A stretch of DNA of 64,000 nt from Leptolyngbya sp. CCY15150. Lineage in GTDB: Bacteria > Cyanobacteriota > Cyanobacteriia > RECH01. Shown piece after piece: positions 17,774 through 27,425 of this stretch. The position numbers and the translations under genes were made by a program. Under the pieces are notes generated by a model. That model had not been told where the DNA came from and ran no database searches. It was given only the letters and a program-made list of their open reading frames with translations. Position 1 is the first letter of the stretch. Each line of letters starts with the position of its first letter. The stretch covers positions 1-64,000 of the forward strand of contig NZ_JACSWB010000135.1 of assembly GCF_016888135.1 (NCBI RefSeq), in the 5' to 3' direction.

Positions 17774-18152
17774 ATGGCTCCTCGTCTATCACCATTCCCC
17801 TATCATCTATCATGCCATCAAAAGGCGATCGCACCTAGGGTGTCCACAAAACCCCCAACATAATCTACGTAGATAGTTCCCAAACCATTTTGGCGGGAAT
17901 GCCCATAGTATTCAACTAAAATGCAATAACCGTCGTTATCCAGCGATAGATAAAGATCTACGAGTAAACCACTTATCCCACTGCTAGCTCACCCTTCCCA
18001 AATATTGGAGACTTATCAAACCTCAATACGACAGCTATTGCTCTCCTTCATCGTCATGATGCTGATACCCAAGCCTGTTACATGCTAACTGTTTAGGTTC
18101 ATCTTGATTACGAGGGGCAGGTACACCTGGCTGCTGATATATCAGTAAGAGA
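17774..18152. other. 379-base gap upstream of the oxidoreductase gene
   Basis: Contains one HIP1 site and no strongly supported gene. A short leftward frame around 18035-18163 (MLNDLLLIYQQPGVPAP and onwards) overlaps the next gene's 3' end and is not convincing. Confidence 0.4.
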
Positions 18153-18599
18153 TCATTGAGCATATTCAATAATTGCATCACCAACAATCTGCAGTAACTC
18201 CCAATCATAAAGTGCACCTGGATCTGGAGATGGCCCCCAGTTAGAAAACTGGGTGCTTCGTCCTGCCCCTACTTCAGAAAACGCTCTAATTGAATCACGG
18301 TTTGTGCCGTCCATTTCAAAGTAAGTGAATCTCATTACTGCGCACTGCGAGTATTGCACAATACCGGCTAGCGTAGTCCCTTGCAACCTCCAAGCACTGA
18401 CCAAAGTATATCCAGCCGGACAACCTGCTGCACTCTGTTCCCGAAAAATAACGGGATCAGATTCACTATATCTACGATTACGGGCATACTCTGCTAGCTC
18501 TGACACTGTCATCGCCTGAACTGGTGCTAAATTCACAGCAATAGCACCAATACTGAGGGCAGCAACCAGTAACATACTTCGAACTAATTTTGTAACCAT
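18153..18599 (-). CDS. small exported protein of unknown function
   Basis: 148 residues from ATG 18599 (MVTKLVRSMLLVAALSIGA), preceded by AAGGAAA. A signal peptide with cleavage after VQA is clear, so the mature protein is periplasmic or secreted (about 115 residues, two Cys). There is no recognisable domain. The next gene upstream on the same strand also encodes a small exported protein, about 60 bases away, so the two may be cotranscribed. Confidence 0.65.
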   Translation of the reverse strand: MVTKLVRSMLLVAALSIGAIAVNLAPVQAMTVSELAEYARNRRYSESDPVIFREQSAAGCPAGYTLVSAWRLQGTTLAGIVQYSQCAVMRFTYFEMDGTNRDSIRAFSEVGAGRSTQFSNWGPSPDPGALYDWELLQIVGDAIIEYAQ

Positions 18600-18658
18600 G
18601 ACTATTTCCTTCAATTGGGCTATAGATTAAGATATTGGAAAAATATTACTAGCGAATC

Positions 18659-19231
18659 TTACGTTCCCGGACGGAACTCGATGGTGCTGGGAAAGCTACC
18701 CGTGGGGCCAGTGGGAGAGGTGCAAGATAGCACCCAATCGTGCAGCATCTGGGTCGTACATTGCGTCCCTTGCAAAAAAGCTGCGGTGCCTGTCGCCGAC
18801 TCAACAACAAACTGATTGGAGCCAGTCGAACGAAATTGTAGACTAGCTGTCAGTGCTCCACGTTCAAGCCCACATCCCAATCCACCGCATCGGGCTAGGC
18901 TGCCAAATGGGTCAATATCGATGGTTTTATAGACATCGATTTGATAAGGTCTTGGACTATCAACGTAGACATAGCTGGTATGAAATTCAGCAGAATCACT
19001 GTTGCGGATTAGGCGAAGGGAGTAAAATCCTGAACTTAGCCACGAGACATGGCTTTGGGCGATGAGGGATTCATCCTGGGCAGCGTCAGAAGCAGGTACT
19101 GGAGCAACCTCAGAGGTTGGGGCCGTCATTACCGCTTTACCAGAGTCTGCCACTACCTGGGGAGACTGGACGGCGGAGCAAGCAACGATGGGAAGAAATG
19201 CTAGGGCAAGGCTGATATATCGTGAAGTCAT
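18659..19231 (-). CDS. small lipoprotein of unknown function
   Basis: 190 residues. The start MTSRYISLALAFLPIVACS has a lipobox (IVAC, Cys 18). A low-complexity Ala/Pro/Ser linker runs to about 55, then a compact beta-type domain with Cys pairs (ARCGGLGCGLE; TQCTTQMLHDWVLSC), probably disulfide-bonded in the periplasm. Family not recognised. It is followed by another exported-protein gene. Confidence 0.6.
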   Translation of the reverse strand: MTSRYISLALAFLPIVACSAVQSPQVVADSGKAVMTAPTSEVAPVPASDAAQDESLIAQSHVSWLSSGFYSLRLIRNSDSAEFHTSYVYVDSPRPYQIDVYKTIDIDPFGSLARCGGLGCGLERGALTASLQFRSTGSNQFVVESATGTAAFLQGTQCTTQMLHDWVLSCTSPTGPTGSFPSTIEFRPGT

Positions 19232-19557
19232 CGTATCGCATCACACAAAACTCTTTACCTAAGGTGCCCGATCCTATCGAGAATGCACATCCGTACTTTA
19301 CATAAGTTTTTTTATTTGACCAAAAAATTAAATTGGATGGCGAACGGAATCAAGGTAATGAAGACATACCAGCAGATTTATGTTAGGGTGAGGCGGGTTG
19401 GAGCAGGATAATGCGATTTCCGTCTTTGCTGCAGGGAATAATGAGTAATGGAGGACGGCGATCGCCCTTCAGTATGCTCATGACAGTTTATTGCTCTTTT
19501 TTCAGCAGCCCCAAGTCTAGGATAAACAACACATGTGGGAGCGATCGCCCTAGATCA
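19232..19557. other. intergenic stretch without genes
   Basis: Contains two HIP1-type sites and no frame with coding character. Confidence 0.4.
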
Positions 19558-19645
19558 GACCCTCCCAGAGATAGGATCTGATCTACTCAATAGCAGTACC
19601 GGCAACCCACTCCCTTCTGCTGGCATATCGTTGTAAGTTACCAGC
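19558..19645 (-). pseudogene. fragment of a second FdhF/YdeP-like gene start
   Basis: Minus-strand reading gives YNDMPAEGSGLPVLLLS. This matches YYSNAPEVGGGLPVLQYW near the N-terminus of the oxidoreductase encoded at 15449-17773, and the DNA similarity (CAGAGATAGG, ACCGGCAACCCAC) extends on both sides. No start codon remains and a stop follows. It looks like the residue of a duplicated or lost copy. Confidence 0.55.
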
Positions 19646-19661
19646 ACCACAGCTTAGGTCG

Positions 19662-20690
19662 TTAAACAACCTTTGCAACAGAGTGATTTCTAGGAAAGTG
19701 GTGAACACTGCGACTTTGGACATAGACGGTTTGTGATGCTTGCAGAGCTAGTCCATTAGATTGATCGCGAGTTAAATGTGCAACGCAGGTATGTCCATCC
19801 ACTAATTGTAGATCTACTTGAATCCACCATCCTAGATGGGTTACCCGAGTAATCGTCGCAGGGATAGTATTCATCTCAGGGGTAGAGAAGATCTCGATAT
19901 CATGGGGACGCAAGAAGAGTTGGCTATCGGATGGGCTATGAATTGTTTGCTTAGCTAATTGAGAGGTACTGGGCAGAACATTGACAGGGCCAATAAAACT
20001 CATAACGAATGATGTGGCAGGATTGTCATAGATAGCAGCCGGAGCCCCTGTTTGTTCCACCCGTCCCTGATTCATCACCACAATATCATCAGCAATTTCC
20101 ATCGCTTCTTCCTGGTCATGGGTGACAAAAACTGTAGTGACATGCACATCATCATGGAGTCGCCGCAGCCAAGTGCGTAGATCTTTTCGCACTTTGGCAT
20201 CTAGGGCCCCAAAGGGTTCATCTAGTAATAAAACCTTGGGTTCCACAGCAAGGGCCCGCGCTAGGGCGACCCGCTGCCGCTGACCGCCAGACAGTTGAGA
20301 TGGATAGCGATCGCCCAAGCCACTCAGTTGTACTAATTCAAGGAGTTCTTCAACCCGATTACGAATCCGTGTTTTAGGCCAGCGGCTAATTTCTAGACCA
20401 AAGGCAATATTCTTACGGATGGTTAAATGCTTAAACAAGGCATAGTGCTGAAATACAAATCCAACTTGTCGATCTTGAATACTTTGATGCGTTGCATCTC
20501 GCCCAGTTAGCCAGATACGTCCTTCATCCAGACTTTCTAGACCAGCAATTAGGCGTAGTAAGGTAGACTTTCCAGAACCCGATGGCCCAAGAAGGGCCAC
20601 TAGTGATCCGGTTTTTACCTCTACATTAATATCCTGAACAGCCTGAAAGTCGCCGAAGCGTTTGGATGCATGTTCTACTTTAATTCCCAC
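19662..20690 (-). CDS. cysA: sulfate/thiosulfate ABC transporter ATP-binding protein
   Basis: 342 residues. Walker [22 protein letters not shown]-loop FVFQHYALF, signature [16 protein letters not shown], Walker [13 protein letters not shown], switch [14 protein letters not shown]. The C-terminal ~90 residues ([11 protein letters not shown]) are the TOBE-like regulatory domain of CysA proteins. It lies 62 bases downstream of cysR on the same strand and divergent from sbpA-cysT-cysW, whose permeases it would serve. This resembles the S. elongatus sulfate locus. Confidence 0.93.
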   Translation of the reverse strand: MGIKVEHASKRFGDFQAVQDINVEVKTGSLVALLGPSGSGKSTLLRLIAGLESLDEGRIWLTGRDATHQSIQDRQVGFVFQHYALFKHLTIRKNIAFGLEISRWPKTRIRNRVEELLELVQLSGLGDRYPSQLSGGQRQRVALARALAVEPKVLLLDEPFGALDAKVRKDLRTWLRRLHDDVHVTTVFVTHDQEEAMEIADDIVVMNQGRVEQTGAPAAIYDNPATSFVMSFIGPVNVLPSTSQLAKQTIHSPSDSQLFLRPHDIEIFSTPEMNTIPATITRVTHLGWWIQVDLQLVDGHTCVAHLTRDQSNGLALQASQTVYVQSRSVHHFPRNHSVAKVV

Positions 20691-20752
20691 AGGTTTACCT
20701 CAACGTCAGTCTAATGTACACATCAAGACAAGATCTGGGGAACTGGCAAACG

Positions 20753-21556
20753 TCAACGCAGCGGCCACCACGACACCTTATCGCGAGTCGAACCATAGAC
20801 TTCTTTCAGACCTTCAGGATCAATCACATGCACCCAATCTCCGCCCTCGGATGATTTGTCAGATGACTTATCTATCTTGATCAACTTAGCCTGTCCCATG
20901 CCTTTGAGAACTTGCTCCACCGTGCGATGGTTGAGCTGGCTAGCACGGGCGATGATGTCAATAGGAAGATCAAAAAGATAGGTGCCATCTGAACCAGGCT
21001 GGTTGCCAAGCGATCGCTCTTGATAGATCAGAGCGCGTAATAGGGCGGCAACCGCTTGGGGTGGATAGGTGCTGCAATTGAGCAGATGGTACTGAAACTT
21101 TTCTCGCAGTTCAAACAACAGCCCATAGCGATCGCGAGCCTCTTGGCTGGTATCAAGTAAGTGCTGAATGGTCTGAACTGGAATTTTGGCTACATCTGTG
21201 GTCTTATAGGCTTCCACTAAACTCGGAAAGGCCCGACAGACCTGACCATAGCCAATATCTAGGTTTCTCATACCAAAGCAACCGCCAGGGTAGGTGAGAG
21301 ATACCACGCGATCTAAGGGTGCGCTGCGGGTGATCACAGGCCCACCATCAAGAACAACGTAGAGATACTCTAACGAACTGCCTGGGCGAAAGGCAGTATA
21401 AATGGGTCGGTTTGAAAACAACTTTTCTCGAATGACCTGCTCTGGGGAAAGACAGGCCATTACTAGGGAAGGATCAAGACCTTTAAACAAAAAGTTGCCT
21501 TGCGTCAGCCAACTCAGAGGATCTGAGGGCGTAGATCGCTTGGCGCGCTTCGTCAT
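20753..21556 (-). CDS. cysR: Crp-family regulator of sulfate transport
   Basis: 267 residues. A cNMP-type beta-roll occupies about 55-160 (FRPGSSLEYLYVVLDGG), then a dimer helix and a winged helix-turn-helix near 205-240 (DIIARASQLNHRTVEQVLKG). Length, position between cysA and sbpA, and divergent layout match CysR of cyanobacterial sulfate clusters, a Crp-type regulator needed under sulfur limitation. The effector is unknown; the arginine expected for cAMP binding is not evident. It probably acts in the 210-base region shared with sbpA. Confidence 0.82.
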   Translation of the reverse strand: MTKRAKRSTPSDPLSWLTQGNFLFKGLDPSLVMACLSPEQVIREKLFSNRPIYTAFRPGSSLEYLYVVLDGGPVITRSAPLDRVVSLTYPGGCFGMRNLDIGYGQVCRAFPSLVEAYKTTDVAKIPVQTIQHLLDTSQEARDRYGLLFELREKFQYHLLNCSTYPPQAVAALLRALIYQERSLGNQPGSDGTYLFDLPIDIIARASQLNHRTVEQVLKGMGQAKLIKIDKSSDKSSEGGDWVHVIDPEGLKEVYGSTRDKVSWWPLR

Positions 21557-21692
21557 GCCAGTTCTCCTGAAACAAAACCTAACCTATTTTGTCATGGGGC
21601 GCAAGTGCTTCCTAAAAAGAATTTGAATAGAACTTGAATCAAGCTCAAAAGAAAATTAAATGAATTTCAAAACATTTCAAAAACTTTTCTGC

Positions 21693-21739
21693 TATAGTTC
21701 TACTCAGCTTGAACATCAGGTGCGATCGACAAGCTGAGT
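21693..21739 (+). promoter_or_regulatory. sbpA promoter element and leader hairpin
   Basis: TATAGT at 21693-21698 is a plausible -10. Just after it, ACTCAGCTTG (21702-21711) and CAAGCTGAGT (21730-21739) form perfect 10-base arms around an 18-base spacer. The dyad could be a CysR operator or a hairpin at the start of the sbpA mRNA. Confidence 0.5.
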
Positions 21740-21766
21740 TCAAAACCTATGATTTTGGAGACAACT

Positions 21767-22912
21767 ATGAGCAATAGGTCAGTTCTATCAAGGCTCTTCA
21801 GAGGCAAGGGCGATCGCCCTTCTGCCTTGCAATCCCGCCTCTCTCGCCTCTCATTGCAGCATCTAGGGCGGCTGAGGCGATCGCTTTTATTTCTCTTGGG
21901 GCTGGGCTTAAGTGCAGCGATCGCCTCCTGTGCTGGTTCGTCCACTGCGCCCGAAGGTGGTGCGGCGGGGGATGCGCCTAGTTCGGTGGAGATCACCTTG
22001 GTGTCCTATGCTGTAACCCAGGCTGCCTACGAACAAATCATTCCGCAGTTTGCCGAGAAATGGCGGGTTGAGCATGGTCAGGACGTGACTGTTAATCAGA
22101 GTTATGGCGGCTCCGGTTCCCAAACACGGGCTGTGCTGGATGGTTTGGAAGCTGATGTGGTTGCCCTAGCCCTAGCTCTCGATACTCAGAGAATTGAAGA
22201 AGGAGGGTTGATTAATCCAGGCTGGGAGCAGGAAGCCCCTAACGACAGCATTGTGCATAAGTCAGTAGCTGTCTTAGTCACTCGCGAGGATAATCCCAAA
22301 AATATCCAAGGATGGGCAGATTTATCCAAGGATGATGTGCAAGTAGTGACAGCTAATCCTAAAACCTCGGGTGGGGCTCGCTGGAACTTTATGGCGCTTT
22401 GGGGTGCCATCAGTGAGACTGGCGGCAGTGACGCGGCTGCGCTTGATTACACAACCCAAGTGTTTAAGGGCGTGCCGGTTTTACCTAAGGATGCTAGGGA
22501 AGCCACTGATGTATTTTTTGCCCAAGGGCAAGGCGATGTGTTGATCAACTACGAAAATGAAGTGATTTTGGCGGGTTTACAGGGGCAGTCTCTTCCCTAT
22601 ATTGTTCCAGACGTCAATATTTCCATTGATAACCCCATTGCAGTCGTTGATGCCAATGTAGATAAACACAATACCCGTGAGGTATCCGAGGCATTTTTGG
22701 AGTTTCTCTTTACGCCTGAGGCCCAGCGCGAATTTGCTAAAGTAGGTTTCCGTCCAGTCAATGAAACTGTAGTGGCAGAATTTGCTGATAATTTTCCTGT
22801 CATCAATCAATTATTTACCGTTGATGACTTGGGTGGCTGGGATGCGGTGCAAGAAAAATTCTTTGATGACGAGGCAATTTTTGATCAAATTCAAGCCAGC
22901 ATTGGGCAATAG
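21767..22912 (+). CDS. sbpA: periplasmic sulfate-binding protein
   Basis: 381 residues from ATG 21767 (MSNRSVLSRLF). A long positively charged N-region and hydrophobic stretch end in a lipobox-like IASC (about residue 48), suggesting a lipoprotein. The SbpA/CysP family signatures are present: VEITLVSYAVTQAAYEQIIP, QSYGGSGSQTRAVLDGLEADVV, TANPKTSGGARWNFMALWG, and QGQGDVLINYENEVILA. It binds sulfate for the CysTWA importer. It is separated from cysT by about 385 bases containing a MITE. Confidence 0.93.
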   Translation: MSNRSVLSRLFRGKGDRPSALQSRLSRLSLQHLGRLRRSLLFLLGLGLSAAIASCAGSSTAPEGGAAGDAPSSVEITLVSYAVTQAAYEQIIPQFAEKWRVEHGQDVTVNQSYGGSGSQTRAVLDGLEADVVALALALDTQRIEEGGLINPGWEQEAPNDSIVHKSVAVLVTREDNPKNIQGWADLSKDDVQVVTANPKTSGGARWNFMALWGAISETGGSDAAALDYTTQVFKGVPVLPKDAREATDVFFAQGQGDVLINYENEVILAGLQGQSLPYIVPDVNISIDNPIAVVDANVDKHNTREVSEAFLEFLFTPEAQREFAKVGFRPVNETVVAEFADNFPVINQLFTVDDLGGWDAVQEKFFDDEAIFDQIQASIGQ

Positions 22913-22976
22913 TCTTCTGTGCCGCAGCTTAATGGGGTATGGAGAATGGGTGATATTGGGTTCTCCATAGATGAAT

Positions 22977-23067
22977 GGCGTTGCTGAACTATAGGATTAT
23001 TCCGCTCAATTTTGAATGGAGTGTTAGGGCTTCTCACAAAAGATTTATACCTCAATTCAGCAACGCT
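22977..23067. mobile_element. MITE class C, copy 1
   Basis: 91 bases, ends GGCGTTGCTGAAC and ATTCAGCAACGCT. Its interior (ATAGGATTATTCCG, GGGCTTCT) matches copies near 29.0 and 49.4 kb. It lies between sbpA and cysT and may divide the operon. Confidence 0.75.
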
Positions 23068-23297
23068 AGGTGAATACGGTCTAGATAGATAGTAAGGCGC
23101 AGGTATGATGTACCTGCTGAGGATCAATTTAGATCTTAAACTCCAGATCAGTAAGCTGCCGAGCGCATTGTAAACCATGAAGAGATGTAGCTGAATATCA
23201 TAATCTATAGGAGAGTCTGGGGATTAACCTATCTATTTATGCTTAGCATCAGCTATATCTTGCTTAATAGATCAGTGAAACCATTAAGGAGATAAAA

Positions 23298-24155
23298 ATG
23301 GTGCAGTCCTGGATCAATAATCCTAGAACTCGATGGAGACAGTGGGGGCGATCGCTCCTCAAAATGCCTTGGTCTTGGCAGGTGACCTGGGCTTACTTAT
23401 CAGTCATGTTATTCCTGCCGATTGTGGCGCTGCTCTGGAGAGCTAGTGAGCTAGGATGGAGCGATATTTGGCGAATTGCAACTCATCCGGTTGCTTTATC
23501 TGCCTATGATGTCACCTTTATTACAGCCTTCTTTACAGCAGTGATCAATGGAGTAGCAGGGCTGGCGATCGCTTGGGTCATGGTGCGCTACAGTTTTCCA
23601 GGTAAACGTATTCTAGATGCCCTAATTGACCTACCGTTTGCCCTGCCTACCGCCGTTGCTGGGCTGACGATTGCCACCGTTTATAGCCCCAATGGCTGGA
23701 TTGGATCGTTCCTATCGCCCCTAGGTATCAAAGTTTCATTTACCCGATTAGGGGTGGCGATCGCCATGCTGTTTATTTCATTGCCCTTTGTGGTACGCAC
23801 CGTGCAGCCTGTTTTACAAGAGATGGACACTGACATGGAAGAGGCCGCTTGGTCGTTAGGTGCATCCGATTGGCAAACATTCTGGCGAGTGATTTTTCCA
23901 CCCTTGATGCCAGCGACGCTAACTGGTGTAGCCCTAGGGTTTTCTCGTGCAGTTGGTGAGTATGGATCCATCGTGATCGTAGCAGGAAATATTCCTTTCC
24001 AAGACATGATTGCTCCGGTGCTGATCTTTCAGCGACTTGAACAATATGACTATGCCGGAGCGACCGTCATTGGAAGCGTGATGCTGCTTTCATCGTTGCT
24101 AATTTTGTTTGCGATTAATCTGTTACAAGCATGGGGGAAACGATACGATGGCTAA
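23298..24155 (+). CDS. cysT: sulfate ABC transporter permease CysT
   Basis: 285 residues with six membrane spans. The family segments LIDLPFALPTAVAGLTIATVY and the EAA-type loop EEAAWSLGASDWQTFWRVIFP are present, as is FSRAVGEYGSIVIVAGNIPF. A strong ribosome site (TAAGGAG) precedes the ATG. Its stop overlaps the cysW start by 8 bases. Forms the inner-membrane channel with CysW. Confidence 0.93.
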   Translation: MVQSWINNPRTRWRQWGRSLLKMPWSWQVTWAYLSVMLFLPIVALLWRASELGWSDIWRIATHPVALSAYDVTFITAFFTAVINGVAGLAIAWVMVRYSFPGKRILDALIDLPFALPTAVAGLTIATVYSPNGWIGSFLSPLGIKVSFTRLGVAIAMLFISLPFVVRTVQPVLQEMDTDMEEAAWSLGASDWQTFWRVIFPPLMPATLTGVALGFSRAVGEYGSIVIVAGNIPFQDMIAPVLIFQRLEQYDYAGATVIGSVMLLSSLLILFAINLLQAWGKRYDG

Positions 24156-25017
24156 GACAACCATTCAAATCAGTCCTAACCTTTCAACACTAGCGAATCA
24201 TCCAATGCAGGCTGCCCGCCAGGCGTGGATTAAACCAGTGCTCATTACCAGTGTTGTTCTGTACCTAGCGTTAGTGCTCTTGATACCTGCTGTTAACGTA
24301 TTTGTACAAGCCTTCCAAGGAGGTTTAGAAGGTTTCTTTCAAACCTTTACCACCCGTCACTTCCGCCATGCCGTTCAGTTAACCTGCTTCATTGCTATCA
24401 TTGTGGTTCCCCTCAACGTCGCGTTTGGACTTTGTGCCGCATGGGCGATCGCTCGCCATCGATTTCCAGGGCGGACGCTATTGCTGAGCTTGATTGATCT
24501 ACCTTTTTCTATCTCGCCGGTCGTCGCAGGTTTAATGATTGTTTTGCTGTACGGACGAGTTGGATGGTTTGGCCCTGCTTTAGAGTCTATGAATATCCGG
24601 GTTGTATTTGCTCTACCCAGCATGATTTTGGCAACTGCTTTTGTCACCTTACCCTTTGTGGCTCGGGAAGTCATTCCGGTTTTAGAAGAGGCCGGAATTG
24701 ATGAAGAATCTGCTGCTCGAACTCTTGGAGCGAATGATTGGCAAGTTTTTTGGCGAGTCACGCTTCCCACCATTCGCTGGAGTCTTCTCTATGGCGTTAT
24801 TTTGACCAATGCTCGGGCCATGGGAGAATTTGGAGCCGTTGCTGTTGTGTCTGGAAATATTTCAGGTAAAACGCAAACCCTGCCACTCTACGTGGAGGAG
24901 GCCTACAAGCAATATCAAACTCAATCATCCTACTCAGCAGCGGTTCTCCTGGCTGGCTTAGCTATTATCACGTTAGTGCTGAAGACAATACTGGACTATA
25001 AAACAGCTAAAAACTAG
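24148..25017 (+). CDS. cysW: sulfate ABC transporter permease CysW
   Basis: 289 residues from ATG 24148 (MAKTTIQISPNLS), which overlaps the end of cysT and implies translational coupling. Six membrane spans; LIDLPFSISPVVAGLMIVLLY and EEAGIDEESAARTLGANDWQ (EAA loop) match CysW, as does NARAMGEFGAVAVVSGNISG. An earlier in-frame start would lie deep within cysT and is unlikely. Confidence 0.93.
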   Translation: MAKTTIQISPNLSTLANHPMQAARQAWIKPVLITSVVLYLALVLLIPAVNVFVQAFQGGLEGFFQTFTTRHFRHAVQLTCFIAIIVVPLNVAFGLCAAWAIARHRFPGRTLLLSLIDLPFSISPVVAGLMIVLLYGRVGWFGPALESMNIRVVFALPSMILATAFVTLPFVAREVIPVLEEAGIDEESAARTLGANDWQVFWRVTLPTIRWSLLYGVILTNARAMGEFGAVAVVSGNISGKTQTLPLYVEEAYKQYQTQSSYSAAVLLAGLAIITLVLKTILDYKTAKN

Positions 25018-25075
25018 AGGAGGAGGCGATCGCTTGCTTGTAGGCAAGTAAGACATCTTTCTGCAAAATAGGTGA

Positions 25076-25775
25076 ACAAGACAGGGGGCGATCGCTCAAT
25101 TCTATGCTGGATAACGGTTATAAAATTTTCCAGTCTGCACTCAATAATAGGGCTGATCGATCCGCTTAAAGGTGGTGCGATCGCTCCTCTTCCATCATTA
25201 CTGATCGCCGCCAATCAAGGTAAATACGGCCCAGTCGCGGGGATTGGGATGGGTTTCTAGGGTGATCAACATCGTCTGGCGCAGGGCTTGGGTATCGGTG
25301 TCGGTGCGATCGCGCTGGGCATAAAACGTGGTCATCAAATGACGCCGTGGAATATTGCACCAAAGTGGCGTTTTGGGCTTGGGCCGTGCGTTGAATGTTG
25401 CTGATAGAGGGCGCTTGACGTGAAGGGCTACCTTGATTTTGCTGTTTAGCCAGAGATGATACAAAAGCTCTAGTCCGCTTTCAAAAACTTCTAGATTGAA
25501 CTTGGCGGCTATGCGATCGCCTGGAAGGCAGAGATTGATCTGAGCGAATAGCAGCTATGGAACAATGGGGCTTCGATCCACCCTTGACTGCTGTTGATAG
25601 CGACGATAGGCGATCGCTGTGAGGGAACAAGGTAGGGGGCGATCGCTCCAGTTGTGGCTGGATAAGAGGTACAACGAATGAGGTGTACCCCATAGCGGAG
25701 ATGCGCCAGATCACGGTAACGGCGATTCGAGATGTTGACCGATCCGCTCAAGGTTGGCGGGGGGCGATCGCCTAA
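25076..25775. repeat. diverged pair of HIP1-containing intergenic repeats
   Basis: Copy 1 (25076-25187) and copy 2 (25627-25775) both begin AGGGGGCGATCGCTC, share CTGGATAA, and both end in CGATCCGCT-AAGGT-GG-GCGATCGC. Their middles differ in length and sequence. They flank the fragment listed at 25198-25464. Confidence 0.45.
25198..25464 (-). pseudogene. possible C-terminal fragment of a CHAT-domain protein
   Basis: The minus-strand frame ends ALRQTMLITLETHPNPRD followed by WAVFTLIGGDQ, which resembles the usual end of CHAT (caspase-like) domains. The preceding residues have no domain character, and no upstream frame continues it. Weak; it may be chance. Confidence 0.3.
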
Positions 25776-25900
25776 CCAACGATTGCGTTACGACTGCTTC
25801 CACTCCACACGGATTCAGTAACCTGAACTTGATGCATAAACGGTTAGACGTGTTGCGGTATAAGCATTTGCCTTGTTAGAGTTCAGCGTTCATCTCCCAT
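25465..25900. other. intergenic stretch, several HIP1 sites
   Basis: No frame with protein-like character. GCGATCGC occurs repeatedly. Confidence 0.4.
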
Positions 25901-25959
25901 GTCTTCATGAAAACATTACATTCGTAAACTTTTCACGAACGCGCTTACTTTATGAAGAC
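25901..25959. promoter_or_regulatory. 59-base interrupted dyad upstream of hppD
   Basis: Outer arms GTCTTCAT (25901-25908) and ATGAAGAC (25952-25959) and inner arms TTCGT (25921-25925) and ACGAA (25935-25939) share the same centre at 25930. It lies 128 bases before the hppD start. It could be an operator for a dimeric regulator or a leader hairpin. Confidence 0.4.
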
Positions 25960-26086
25960 TTGATATGTCTCAAGGATTAACCTTGGAGCTTCTGAGATAG
26001 ATCATCTAGCCTATGAAAAGTCATTGGGTGCCATCCACTTTCGTATTTCCTGTTTTCACTCAGTAGTTCTACAGACCAAGAAAGCC

Positions 26087-27172
26087 ATGATCGATGATAA
26101 CTGTTCAATTATCGGCGTTGATCATCTAGAGTTTTATGTTGGTAATGCAAAGCAGGCTGCTTTTTTCTACTCCCACTGCTTTGGATTTAACGTTGTTGCT
26201 TATCAGGGGTTGGAAACGGGCAATCGGAAAGTGACGTCCTATGTCATGGAGCAAGGCGACATTCGGTTTGTCCTCAGCTCTACGATGGATCCTGAGCATC
26301 CAATTGCCCAAAGCGTTCTGAGGCATGGAGACACCATTGCGGTGATTGCCTTGGAAGTTCCTGACGCAGCCCAGGCTTACGACCATGCGATCGCTCATGG
26401 GGCCGTCGGAGTGATTCCATGTACAAATCATGAAGATGAGCATGGCATCTTACGCTTTGCGGCTGTCCGTACCTTTGGGGATGCTTGGGTTAAGTTTGTC
26501 GAACGCAAGCACTACGTAGGCAATTTTGCTCCTGGCTTTGTAGCACGTGCTGCCCGTCATCAGTCTGTAGGACTCACCCGGATTGACCACATCGTGGGTA
26601 ATGTGGAACGGGGCATGATGAATTCTTGGGTTGATTTCTTTATGCAAACGATGGGCTTTGAGCTGCGAATGCATTTTGACGATCGCGCCATTTCGACAGA
26701 ATATTCTGCCCTGATGTCTAAAGTTTTACAAAAGGGTGGAAAGACCATTGTTAATATCAACGAGCCAGCCGATGGTCTGCGGAAATCTCAGATTGAAGAA
26801 TATCTAGACTTTCATTATGGCCCTGGTATTCAACATATTGGTTTGGCCACGGAAGATATTGTTGCAACCGTTGTCCGTCTAAAAGCAGCAGGGGTTGAAT
26901 TCCTACCTATTCCCAAGACCTATTATGATGATTTGGGTGATTGGGTACAGGAGCTAGAGATTCCTGTAGATAAGCTGGCAGAGCTTGGTATTTTGGTGGA
27001 TCGAGATGATGATGGTTATCTCCTCCAGTTGTTTACAAAACCCGTGGGCGATCGCCCGACGTTATTCTTTGAAATTATTGAACGCCATGGTTCTCGCGGC
27101 TTTGGTGCGGGCAACTTTAAGTCATTATTTGTTGCGATTGAGCGAGAACAGTCTCTACGCGGCAATCTCTAG
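26087..27172 (+). CDS. hppD: 4-hydroxyphenylpyruvate dioxygenase
   Basis: 361 residues from ATG 26087 (MIDDNCSIIGVDHLEFYV). Two vicinal-oxygen-chelate domains are seen. The Fe(II) ligands can be placed: His in RIDHIVGNV, His in GIQHIGLATED and Glu in LFFEIIERHG. It converts 4-hydroxyphenylpyruvate to homogentisate, the head-group precursor of tocopherols in cyanobacteria. tyrA follows 253 bases later on the same strand and could supply the substrate. Confidence 0.94.
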   Translation: MIDDNCSIIGVDHLEFYVGNAKQAAFFYSHCFGFNVVAYQGLETGNRKVTSYVMEQGDIRFVLSSTMDPEHPIAQSVLRHGDTIAVIALEVPDAAQAYDHAIAHGAVGVIPCTNHEDEHGILRFAAVRTFGDAWVKFVERKHYVGNFAPGFVARAARHQSVGLTRIDHIVGNVERGMMNSWVDFFMQTMGFELRMHFDDRAISTEYSALMSKVLQKGGKTIVNINEPADGLRKSQIEEYLDFHYGPGIQHIGLATEDIVATVVRLKAAGVEFLPIPKTYYDDLGDWVQELEIPVDKLAELGILVDRDDDGYLLQLFTKPVGDRPTLFFEIIERHGSRGFGAGNFKSLFVAIEREQSLRGNL

Positions 27173-27425
27173 ACGTCAGCAGCCTTCATGGGTGACGACA
27201 TCTAGGAAAATCTATATCTAGGTCGCCTCCTGGATGATCACCAGACCCTAATATCTTGTTTTCCATGCCAAGGGTTTTAGGATAAACAGCGCTGTGTCTG
27301 ACGTCCAAGTCACTGAGATCAGCAAACTCCTTATTCTGTGCTTGGCTCCAGTTTCCTAGCTCCAGTTTGATAGCGATCGCCGTCTGTGCCCTCATTTATT
27401 ACTCTTCCAGCAAAAGGAACGAATC

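Noticed and set aside
18035-18217. Short leftward frame overlapping the small exported protein gene
   Set aside because: No family character, no ribosome site seen, and overlap with a better gene.
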